A stretch of 64,000 nt of DNA from NCBI GenBank assembly GCA_020809705.1, contig CP085829.1, forward strand, positions 744,001-808,000. Direction: 5' to 3'. The notes under the pieces are model-generated. The model saw only the letters and a list, made by a program, of their open reading frames with translations. It was not told the origin of the DNA and did not search any database. Shown piece by piece: positions 22,600-32,880 of the stretch. The DNA comes from Calonectria ilicicola (lineage: Eukaryota > Ascomycota > Sordariomycetes > Hypocreales > Nectriaceae). How positions within the stretch are numbered: position 1 is the first letter of the stretch; every line of letters begins with the position of its first letter. The translations under genes and the position numbers were made by a program.

Positions 22600-25000
22600 T
22601 CCCAGCAGCAAGTATAGCTAACCCCAGCCTAGTCTAGCAATCAAAGCTCTCAACAAGAACAACCTAACCTAACGGCTCAATAGTCAATTGACTGAACTAA
22701 CAGCTAGTCAGCTAGTCAGCTAGATCAAATAGATCTATTAGATCAAGTTAGGAAGATCAAGTCGATCGATCAGTCAGACCGTAACCAGGGAAATCGGGCT
22801 CGGTCAGACAGGCCAGTCGGAACAGCTAGTCATAACAGCTTAAACTGATGACTCTTATCAACACACAACAAAGTAGGTCGAATAGACAACAGCTTCCAGT
22901 GGGACCGTTCGATCAACTAGTCAGCAGCTTGACTAGTCAGTCAGACCGGTAGCTAGGTCAGACCAACAGTCAAACAGACAGCCTAGCAGACCGGACCAAG
23001 CTAGGGCCCGTGCCGGCAGCTTTCATCAACAACAGCGTCACAGCTGTAGGTCAGGTCAATAGCTGACATCGTGACAGGTCGGATAAAACAGTCGGTTGAA
23101 CGGTCAGGTCAACAGGTTAGTCAATAGGTCAGGCCGGGCCTAGGAAATCGGGCTCGGTTAGATAGGCCGGTCCGGCTAGGTCGGGTCGAACGGGGCAAAT
23201 CGGGCTCGGTCAACACAGCCGGCTTCCAACCGTAACAACAGCTGGATTAGATTGTTCAAATAACAGGTCAATTGCCTCCCCACACAATAGAATAAATAGG
23301 TCAAATAGCTCAACCTTCATCTCAACAGACCAAGCAGCGGACTGCGATCTAGGGCTTCCAACAGTCAATTAGATCAACCCAATAGACAACAGCTTCCAGT
23401 AGGACCGTTCGATCAAAGTCAAACAAACAGCCTAACAGACCAGACCAAGCTAGGGCCCATGCCAGCAGCTCATATCATCAATAACTTCACAGCTCTCAGT
23501 CAGATCAACAGATCAGGCCGGGCCTAGGAAATCAGGCTCGGTCAGACAGGCCGGTCCGGCTAGGTCAGGTCAATCAGGGTAAATCGGGCTCGGCCAACAC
23601 AGCCAGCTTCCAACTATAACAGCTAGGATCAGCAGCTTGTGGTGCAACCGTTCAATCAACCGGTCTAACAGCTAACCGCCAAGTAGTCAGTCCAGCTAGG
23701 CTTCCAACGGCAGCTTCCAACAGCTTAGGTCAACAGTTCGAATAGGAAGGAAAATAGCTACATCGGCTACCTCTTCCACAGATGACTTATTCACAGCTAG
23801 CCCAGTCATACAGCTAGATGACTGTCACGTAGCTAGATGAGCCTCGCACAGCTAGATGAGCCTCGCACAGCTAGATGAGCCTCGCACAGCTAGATGAGCC
23901 TCGCACAGCTAGATGAGCCTCGCACAGCTAGATGAGCCTCGCACAGCTAGATGAGCCTCGCACAGCTAGATGAGCCTCGCACAGCTAGATGAGCCTCGCA
24001 CAGCTAGATGAGCCTCGCACAGCTAGATGAGCCTCGCACAGCTAGATGAGCCTCGCACAGCTAGATGAGCCTCGCACAGCTAGATGAGCCTCGCACAGCT
24101 AGATGAGCCTCGCACAGCTAGATGAGCCTCGCACAGCTAGATGAGCCTCGCACAGCTAGATGAGCCTCGCACAGCTAGATGAGCCTCGCACAGCTAGATG
24201 AGCCTCGCACAGCTAGATCAATTGCTGCGGCTAGCTTGGCTAGGCTTCCAAGGGTAGCTTGGAACAGCCTAGGTTGGTGACCTTCATCAACGGCAGCAGC
24301 TATCAACGGCAGCAGCTATCTTCATCAACAACACCGCAATAGCTATAGTTTTGAATAGTCGGTCTGAACAGGTCGGGGCTGCAGCAACGGTCATAGCCAA
24401 AGGCAGCTAGCAGCGGCTATCGTCGCCAACAGCGGCCTTCAACAACAGTCTTTGATAACAGTCATCGTCAACAGCTATAGCTAGCAGCAGCCGTTTTCAT
24501 CGTTAATAGCTATAGCTAGCAGCAGCCGGTTTGAACAGTTAGATGAAGAGCCCGGAATAACATCGGAATAGCAAGTTGGCAACAGCAAGTCAGTCACCTA
24601 GTCAGACAGCTAGTCAAATAAGTAGCTAGTCAAACAGCTAGTCAAACAGTTAGTCAGACAGGCAGCTAGACCTTCCTTTTAATTGTAGGCTCTTATGGCA
24701 GCTTGGAAGTGCCACTGTTGATCCAGTCGGCTAGTGAGGGCTAGCTAGGGCTAGTCGGACCAACAGCTTTTCCCCCCACCGTGACCTCCATTTGTCATGG
24801 GGGAAGAAAAACACCACCAAGCCCAAAGCCTAGCTATCCGACTCGCTGTCTGTCCGGTTGATAGGGCCCGAAGGGCCCTAGCAGCTACAGCTGCTAGAGG
24901 AAAAAGGCAGGAACAAAAAGAGAGGGCGAAGAAGCTTGTTGTTCGTAGCTAGCTAGATCAAATTGATCGCTTTTATCTAGGTCAGCTAATCAGCTGACCT
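22600..25000. repeat. Block of diverged short repeats (CTAGTCAG/GGTCAACAG)
   Basis: About 2.4 kb made of variations on ctagtcag, ggtcaacag, gctaggtcag and cagcttccaa. Larger units recur: the segment at 22887-23235 (caacagcttcca...gggaccgttcgatcaa, then caagctagggcccgtgcc, then aaatcgggctcgg, then cacagccggcttccaac) returns at 23386-23612 in the same order, with mostly G/A and C/T differences and deletions. Near 24800-24950 a short coding-like frame begins with MGEEKHHQAQ and ends KKLVVRS, perhaps the end of a lost transposon protein. I cannot name the element. The block sits where the ankyrin gene breaks off. Confidence 0.6.
23831..24219. repeat. 19-bp minisatellite, 20 perfect copies
   Basis: The unit agctagatgagcctcgcac is repeated 20 times without a single change from 23831 to 24210, followed by a partial copy (agctagat). 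A related imperfect unit lies just before it (agctagatgactgtcacgt at 23812). The unit length is not a multiple of three and the tract is not in a supported gene. Perfect identity suggests recent expansion or an assembly-sensitive array; the copy number may differ in the real genome. Confidence 0.95.
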
Positions 25001-25568
25001 TAATCCCTCAGTGGAGCAATTGACTGGCTCCAGCCCCATCACATTTCCCTTCCGCTTTAGACACCCAAGTAAACAATAAACTAAGAGTTTTGCTGTAGTC
25101 ACTGACAGCAGGCACAGGAGTGTGGCATCTGCAACACAATCAGCTTTTTAGGGGTGGAGCAATGTTGCAAAGCTTCTTTTGGAGCACCTTCAGCATATTA
25201 GGCGTCACAGAGAAAGATTAATGCATGAAGGATTATACTTTGGAGTATGCCAGAAACCAGAACATCCAATTCATTAACGCCGATACCTCTATGATTGCTT
25301 GTACCCATCCAAAATAATAGTCCAAACCATTTTACAAACCGAACTCATTCTCGTCATCTTCTTCATCCAGAATCATTCGCTCCACCTCTATTCTTTGCCT
25401 GACGATATAACCCAACTAGGATCTCTAGCCTGAAAGCTGATTAAAAGCAGTGCTCAAAACAAGGTCTTCGTGGTACTGGCGCCCCTCTAGGGTAGCAAAA
25501 GCGAACGGGAAATCATTCAAAAACCGAACGCGCAAATTGCAATGACTTTGAACATCAGTATATGAAAA
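25001..25568. other. Intergenic, no gene seen
   Basis: Between the repeat block and the next hypothetical gene. Ordinary base composition, no repeats or coding frames recognised. Confidence 0.35.
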
Positions 25569-25910
25569 CTAATAGGAAATGGAGTAAACGTACTGTGTAG
25601 ACAGGTCAACCATATCTCGACCATAGTTCTCTAATGTGTGGAGAGAGTCCAGAGAGAGGCCCGATGAGCACGTGATGGCAATACTCGGAGATTGTCGGGC
25701 ACGAAGTTCTTCTTGGTAGGTATGACGTGTACGCCAACGATCATTGACAAAACCGCAAAACCGTGAATATTGGTTATGGGCGTCGATCTCTTCTTGGGTG
25801 ACAAAATCAGGGTGTTGGTCGATGTCGATATTGTACCACGCTTCTCGTTCTTGCACGTACTCTTCACGGGACAGTGTGCATGGCACAAAGCCAAAGTACT
25901 CATCAATCAT
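25569..25910 (-). CDS. Hypothetical protein, 113 residues
   Basis: ATG-initiated minus-strand frame with natural-looking sequence: YFGFVPCTLSREEYVQERE, DFVTQEEIDAHNQYSRFCG, WRTRHTYQEELRARQ. I recognise no family, and no signal peptide or membrane segment is present. It may be a first exon of a longer gene or a fragment left in this repeat-rich interval. It lies within the 4.3 kb that separates the ankyrin and CorA-like fragments, so it could have arrived with the inserted DNA. Confidence 0.4.
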   Translation of the reverse strand: MIDEYFGFVPCTLSREEYVQEREAWYNIDIDQHPDFVTQEEIDAHNQYSRFCGFVNDRWRTRHTYQEELRARQSPSIAITCSSGLSLDSLHTLENYGRDMVDLSTQYVYSISY

Positions 25911-26090
25911 TGTGGGAAATGTGAGTGCGTTATGAGAATGAAACGTCAGAAATTATGTCCAAGTACGCGTACGTAAAGCACGTAAAGCAAGAATGATGAT
26001 GGTGCAGATGCAGAGCTGGTCACTCTACAGTGAGTGTGGACATGAAGGATACTGGGCGCGGAATTTAGAGTTCATCATCGAGGCTGTGCA

Positions 26091-26236
26091 ACCGTGTTTT
26101 AGGTTTGAGGTCCATGCGTGTCCGGATCCACATTACCAAAACGAGACATCGCCAAAGCTTCACACCGTGTTTTAAGTTTGAGGTCCATGCGTGTCCAGAT
26201 CCACATTACCAAAACGAGACATCGCCAAAGCCTCAC
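26091..26236. repeat. Tandem duplication of 73 bp
   Basis: Two adjacent copies, 26091-26163 and 26164-26236, both beginning accgtgtttta and ending aaagc(t/c)tcac, with three transition differences. A third start (accgtgt) follows at 26237. It does not correspond to a supported gene. Confidence 0.9.
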
Positions 26237-26910
26237 ACCGTGTCAATATGCAATGGCGACGGCGATGATGACGTCTTTCTTTCAGGCGTGTCGGCGCGTC
26301 GCGTCGCGTCATGTCCAACGCGTCCATGTCTACAATGCGAAGACATGGAAGACGCTGTGATGACTGAACCATCGCAAAAGCACATTTTGACTCTCGGTGA
26401 TTGCTGTATAGAAGATGCACTACATGTCCGCGTTGCGCCTGATAGTGGTGTCCACCTCAAGCGACTTCGCAATAACTAGCATGGTGCACGCGACGGACAG
26501 AAAATATGGCGCACCAAAAAGGACGGCATGGATAATCGAACACATAAGCAGTAAGGAGGAATTTGCAAAAATAAGCTATTCATTTAGTCTGCCTATCCAC
26601 AAGCTAAGAATGGGCATTTTGGCCATCACTTCTTCTGACCATTGTGCATGGCTTCCGGTGTCTTCGGCGGACCTCCGGAGATGCGGGGCTTTGGTCCCCA
26701 CTTCGAATCCGGCCGTTCCCGGCTCCATCGGGTCCGCTCATAGTGGGTCTACGTTGGATTTTTACTCCCCCAGAGTGTAGACACTCGGTATTTGTCTTGA
26801 TTGTTAGAAATGAAGGCATTGAAACGCGTTTTTGGAGCGGAAATGCAGCTGAGATGATATTAAGTAAATGTTGAAGCTATGGTTATCCACGGTTCGTCTA
26901 CATTGGATGA

Positions 26911-28343
26911 ATGGTACTACCACTTTGCGATGATCCGGCACAAGAGGAGGAGCGAATACATCGCAATAAAACTCAAGTTGTCAGCAAGAGCTTGCAACAT
27001 CATTCAGAAGAAATGAACCCTACCTCCTTGACGCTAATAAGGGTAAATCAGCTGTGGGCCTGGACTATTGGCAAGAGTAAGAATCATCTCACAATACCCA
27101 GAGTTCTGCTGCACAGAATTAACAAATTGGCAGGGTGGTTAATAACTGCAACCTCTCACCCAGTAGACTGTAGTAAGAACAATCTTGTGGATGAAATTTT
27201 GGACCGAATCAATCGACAGGTGGAAGCAGGTGGAAGCCAGTCACAGCCAGATTCCCCAAGCACCATGATCAATCTCATAATTGATCATTGCATCTCTGCA
27301 TATGAGAGACGACCAGAAGGTCATGCACATGGTGACATAAATACATGTGATGAGGTGATTCAACACTCGATCCGTCAAATCTTCTCAAACTCTATCAATA
27401 CAATTGTCAGTCTAATACAAATTTCCCTGACCAAGAAGTTGGCAACTTACATATCTGACAGGGAATATTCTTAAATCGATTGCAAGACACCAAAAGAATG
27501 TTCAAGACGGGTTAGCTGGTAGTCGCACAAAAAAGACTAATCTCACGGCCACCTATATTATTATTCATGACATCACAGAGATGGAAAAGGTTGCCGATCG
27601 GATCCAATACCATGTATGTCTCGCCTGGTATCCATCGCAACAATCACTAAGATGTATGAATAGGTCAATGCAACACTCTCGCTACAACAAAGTGAGATCG
27701 CTGATCAACAGGCAATTCTTTCAGCCGCACCAGGAAGAGAGGCTATAAAACAAGGTCAAGAAGCGATGAGGCAAGGACGAACTCTCATGGTTTTCACCGT
27801 CGTCACTATCATATTTGTGAGTCGCGTTTGCTGCAAAATAATCATCATATTTGATCCATTAACATTCTACACTTAGCTTCCACTCTCCTTTCTATCGTCT
27901 CTCTTTGCTCTGGATGTCGCGTCATTTCAGCAAGCCCCAAGTTGGGCTTTTGGAATCATTTGTATGTTGAGCAGTAGCGAGCGCTCTTTTACTTTCTGCT
28001 AACGACTGGCCTGACAGTCGGCGTTTCAATCATTTTCTTTCTCCCAATAACATCATACGCTGTCTATTCGGACAAATTTCACGCATTACTTCATGTAAAA
28101 GGACCCAAAGCAAATAGGGATGATGGTGCCTCAGATTACAGCTATTTAACTACAGATGAAGGTGGTGGTTCGGGCCGCCAGACAGATGGGAATTCAAAAA
28201 CAGACGCTTCAAAGGGCCAAAAACAGCCAACAGTCCAAAAAATACTATCTAAGGACAAGAATGCTCAACTAGCGCATGAGAAAGGGAAAGGGGAAGGTGG
28301 CTATTTTGAGACACTAAATCTTCGATTCGGAATATCCAAGTGA
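26911..28343 (+). pseudogene. CorA-like membrane domain remnant
   Basis: The sequence matches the C-terminal part of fungal ankyrin/CorA-like Mg2+-transporter proteins. It has RNKTQVVSKSL and LIRVNQLWAWTIG, then YERRPEG and SIRQIFSNSIN. After a break near 27470 it goes on in another frame with NILKSIARHQKNVQDGLAG, IHDITEMEKVADRIQ, an intron, LSLQQSEIADQQAILSA, MVFTVVTIIF and, after a further intron, LPLSFLSSLFALD (first membrane helix). After another intron VSIIFFLPITSYAVY (second helix) comes, with a polar tail ending at 28343. About 60 residues that normally lie before NILKSI are missing, and the frame shifts there. The usual N-terminal part is also absent, so this is a fragment. Its missing front could be the ankyrin remnant at 20.4-22.6 kb. 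Confidence 0.7.
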
Positions 28344-28619
28344 CAATCCAGGAGAGTGGCCGATGAAGAAGAAGGTGGATAATAATAGTATCAGCAATTT
28401 ATTGGAGTCTTGCTGCGCGCACAAATACATTTTGCTAGGTGCACACATCAAACTATTTCTGTTACGACCTGTGCAGCCGGGCGCACGAGACCCTATTTAA
28501 TAGCTGTTATCCGTACCTGTAATTGCAAGCATTGCGATTATTGACTTATCTTTTGGCCTGACGGGCTAATTGACGTAATGGGAAGTACGGATCCTTACAA
28601 TTTCCCCGCTTGGGGGGGA
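28344..28619. other. Flank of the A+T block
   Basis: Normal-composition sequence between the CorA-like remnant and the abrupt start of the A+T block near 28620. No gene. Confidence 0.4.
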
Positions 28620-30590
28620 CATTTGTTTCTTATAGGTATTATATTAAAGGTTGAGTTAAAGGTTTTAATTAATTTAATTAATTATTTTTTAATTTTTAAA
28701 TAGATTTATTAATATTATTTATTTAATTAATTTTTTTTTAATTATAAATTATTTATATAAATTTTATTATATTTAATAATAATTTAAATTATATTTTATT
28801 TATAAAAAAAGAATTTTTATATTTAAATTTTAATAAAATTAATAAAAAATATTTATAAAAATTATTAAAAATTTTTATTTTAAAATTTTATTTATTATAA
28901 TATTATTTAAATAAATTATAAATTTTATTAAATTTTTTTTAAAATTATAATAATAATAATTTTTTAATAAATTATAAATTTTATTAAAAAAAGTTTTAAA
29001 ATTATAATAATAATAAATATAATTAAATTTAATTATATAATTTATTTAATTAAAATATAATTAATTTATAATAAAATTATTTTTATAAAAATTTAAATAA
29101 TTATATTTAAAATAATATTTTTTATTAAAATTATAAATTTTAATATATATTTTTTATTATTTTTAATATAATATTATTTAAATATTATATTTTTTATAAT
29201 TAAAATTATTTATTTATTAAAAAATATATTAATAATATTTTTTATAAATAATTATTTTTTATATTATATATTAAATATTAATTAAAATTTATTAAAAATA
29301 AATTAAATATAAATAATAATATTAATTTTATAATTTATTAAAAAATAAAATTTATTATATATAAATTTTAAATATTTTAATTTTATATTATTAATTTTAA
29401 TATAAATAATTAAAAATTTATTAAAAAAAATATTAAATTTTAAAAAAAATAATATAAAAATATAATAAATTTAAATTTAAAAAATTAAATTTAATAAAAA
29501 AAAACTTTATAATAAATATTATTAATAATAAATATAAAAATTAAATAAATAAAATTTAAAAAAAATAAGATTTATTTATAAAAATTAAAAAAAATATAAT
29601 ATTATATATATATAAATAGATTTTATATAATTAATAAAATTAAAAAAAGAGAAAGCTAGATAGTATTTATTTATAATAATTATATTATTATTAAATATTA
29701 AATAAAAAAAAGCACTTTTAATTACTTAAATAAATACTATTTAATCCTCTCTTTTTCTTAATTTTAATATTATCTTTTTTAATTTTTATAAATAAATTTT
29801 ATTTTTTTAAAATTTTAATTATTTAATTTTTATATTTATTATTATAAATATTTATAATAAAATTCTTTTTTAATAAATTTAATTTTTTAAATATAAATTT
29901 ATTATATTTTTATATAATTTTTTTATAATTTTATATTTTTTTTTAATAAATTTTTAATTATTTATATTAAAATTAATAATATAAAATTAAAATATTTAAA
30001 ATTTATATATAATAAATTTTATTTTTTAATAAATTATAAAATTAATTTTAATATTTATATTTAATTTATTTTTAATAAATTTTAATTAATATTTAATATA
30101 TAATATAAAAAATAATTATTTATAAAAAATATTATTAATATATTTTTTAATAAATAAATAATTTTAATTATAAAAAATATAATATTTAAATAATATTATA
30201 TTAAAAATAATAAAAAATATATATTAAAATTTATAATTTTAATAAAAAATATTATTTTAAATATAATTATTTAAATTTTTATAAAAATAATTTTATTATA
30301 AAATTAATTATATTTTAATTAAATAAATTATATAATTAAATTTAATTATATTTATTATTATTATAATTTTAAAGTTTTTTTTAAAGTAAAATTTATAATT
30401 TATTAAAATAATACTTATTTAAATAATTAAAAGTATTTTTTTTTATATTTAATATTTAATAATAATATAATTATTAATAAAATTATTTATTTTATTTTTA
30501 TTTTTTTATATTAATATTAAATATAAATATTTTATATATATATATCTAGTAAAATATATATGTATATATATAACAAGACTTATTTATTAA
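28620..30590. repeat. Extreme A+T block with large palindrome
   Basis: About 2 kb in which G and C are nearly absent (a few percent by eye) with sharp borders. It is not random: the left arm, about 28975-29670, is the reverse complement of about 29731-30410, with high identity and a few small indels, around a 60-bp centre (29671-29730). Matches include taaaaaaagagaaagctaga (29641) against the complement of 29741-29760, and an arm segment at 29041-29100 against 30268-30330. Inside the left half there is a direct duplication of about 55 bp (about 28912-28962 and 28967-29018). Such a block fits RIP exhausted over many generations, or a centromere-like or other A+T island. No coding frame survives. 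Confidence 0.85.
30413..30476. repeat. Inverted copy of the palindrome centre
   Basis: The complement of 30413-30476 closely matches 29676-29738, the spacer of the palindrome (ttattaaatattaaataaaa in both). The order is therefore arm, spacer, inverted arm, inverted spacer. Confidence 0.75.
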
Positions 30591-32880
30591 AGCTTCTAGA
30601 ATTAACATGATTATTGTAGCTTAAATTAACATTTAAAGATTTCTAGAAATAGTTTATAAGTAACTATCACCATACCTAGCATATTTTCTCTAAGATTAAG
30701 CCACAACCAGTAACGTACAGTAAGTCTAAGTGTTCGAACCAGTGTTTACCGACACCTGCATTATCATGATAATATCTAGAGTGGTTCGAATATCGGCTTG
30801 AACGAAGAGATCGTATTTATACTACAGTCACCTATATGCACACACGTCTTAGTTTAGTTAACAATGGTTTGATCCACCTGAGCTCATAATATCCGCTACC
30901 ATGCCACTAACATAGTAATACCTTGGATTGCTTTATTCTGATTGTGGCATCACAAAAAGAAAGTGCGTCTATTAAGATGCAATTGTTTTACGGCTGCTTT
31001 GTCTATGAAAACACTGGCCGTCGACTGGAACGATTGTGATCTCATCTAACAGAATACCAACAGGCACACCAGCCATATCAGTGACGGCCACGCCGAATGT
31101 TATTGATGAAGAGCTTGGTATGAATGTAGCTTCTGAATTCGTCCAAACACCGAGGGGGTAAGTGCTGGGACATTTGCCACTTAACGTTGTATTCTCTGCG
31201 GATTTAGGGTTAGGGTTCGGGTTATATGTCTGATGATAGATATTGCACCGCAAACACCAAAAGTATAGACACTCACTACAACATATCCACAAAGAAACTT
31301 TGATATGCACAATCACTTGCCTCGATATCTGACACAAAGGCTGGTCTTTTCTATCCAGCAACAACGCCTGGATCACCATTTCTCGCCCAACGCCCCCAGC
31401 GAAACAACGGCTCGGAACATATTCACGCCGCTCACCCCCATTGACAAAGGTGACTCTCACCAGCACCAATGCACCCCAATAGCGTCATAAGGGAAATCCA
31501 AGGTTAACACATACTACCCGTGAGCTTGGGTAAAATCAGATTGGACGGTGGAGTGGTATGGATTGAGCTGACGGATACGTCCTCACTCTTTCACCAGCCT
31601 GCTTTATTTGGCTAGGTTGGTCAAGTGTGGAGCCGGAGGCCCTTAGTCGGCCCCCCCGGAACGACGCCCGTGGAGGGGGAAACCCTTGATCCCTTCATAA
31701 AAGCTGATGAAAGGAGTACAATGCAATAGAAAAGGGAATGAAAGTGAAAAAAAAAAAAAAAAAAGAAAAAGAGAGAGGAAGAGGAAGGATGTGAAGAGGT
31801 TAATAGAAGACAAGGTATCTTTGAGTGCAGTGAGGATTTCTTTTGGGAGGGACTTTGGAGAACTGTTGGAGGTGTTGGTGGGTGGGTGAGCAAGTGGGCG
31901 AGCTCCTACGAGGCTTGCAGATTTGCGGTTGGGACCGTCAGACGCAGCCGAAGCCATTCTACGAAGATCTAGGAACCATGATCGTAACGTGGCGATCGCG
32001 TGGTTACCGCCAAGCGATCAATACGATTTTTAGACTGTTTTGAGAGCCATCCCTGCAAATAATCTTAGCAAAAAGTACAATCCCAATTCGGCCTCAGTGT
32101 TCGTCTTATTCTAGAGTGCCACGTTGCTAGCTATTATGAACCTAAGCAATGGCAATCACAGGCACGTAAACGGGGGATCAAGTCATTACATGCGTCACCG
32201 AACAAAGAATGGATGATTCGCTGTATGTGCGAGCAGATTAAGACAAGTGGCGAGAAGGTAACCTCATCATCCAAACCTCCACCATACCCGCGCCCCAAAT
32301 TTAGTATTAAAGCCGAAAACATAAATCAGGCTGAGGCTGAAACATGCGCCCGTGTGATTTGGATACATCATGCTCAGTTGGGGGGTCGGATCGGCAAAAG
32401 CATTGGGGAAAAGGTGCTTAATTTAGCAGCATTTAGACGACGGGTTTAAGCTTACGTAGAACCTTTTCAACCCTCGCGACCCTTTACTGGAGGAAACTAG
32501 CGCAAAGCTGGGAATTCAGTTATCGTGGTGCTGACATGCATCGGACGAAATGCCGCATAAGCCAATAAAAAGGAGGATCTTGCCGCCAAACGGAGCTTTT
32601 GGCTGAATGTGAAACCACATACCAGGCGGCTAAAAAGATCGACGCCAAGAATAAGGCTGGAACAATAAAGGGGTTGAGATACTTATACATCAAGCCTGGA
32701 ATTGAGGTTTTGAGCCACAAGACTCTACAATCTGAGCTCGACCTACCAACATTTTCTGCAACAAAATTCAGTGGCAAATCAATTCTTACCTTTTGGGATA
32801 CACTCCAACGTAAGAGCGCCTATTCAAGTATACCACGTCAAGAGCTAACCAACTCAGCGTGAACTGTATCCACATTCATC
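30591..32880. other. Gene-poor region, 2.3 kb
   Basis: Normal composition returns after the A+T block. Apart from a doubtful minus-strand frame at 30972-31469 there is a purine-rich tract at 31741-31790 (an A18 run at 31748-31765 followed by AG-rich sequence). Several short frames at 31843-32862 have no family features. The last part is the promoter of the cysteine-array gene. Confidence 0.4.
30972..31469 (-). pseudogene. Doubtful frame with TTAGGG-like motif
   Basis: A 165-codon frame whose C-terminal part (PLGVWTNSEATFIPSSSSITF, then VGILLDEITIVPV) resembles the end of secreted beta-sandwich or carbohydrate-binding domains, but the N-terminal part looks random. It may be a last-exon fragment. 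Within it, at 31203-31223, the plus strand reads ttagggttagggttcgggtt, which resembles fungal telomere repeats. Confidence 0.25.

Noticed and set aside
23831..24219. CRISPR array
   Set aside because: Units are contiguous 19-bp direct repeats without spacers, and the genome is fungal.
26105..26479. Plus-strand frame of 124 codons across the 73-bp duplication
   Set aside because: The frame exists only because the duplicated segment lacks stops; no family resemblance.
29641..29760. Transcription terminator or RNA gene at the centre of the A+T palindrome
   Set aside because: The hairpin is far too large and too pure in A+T, and nothing indicates transcription; it is better explained as an inverted duplication.
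32599..32862. Frame of 87 codons just before the cysteine-array gene
   Set aside because: Somewhat protein-like, but no family, and it overlaps a minus-strand frame; not enough support.
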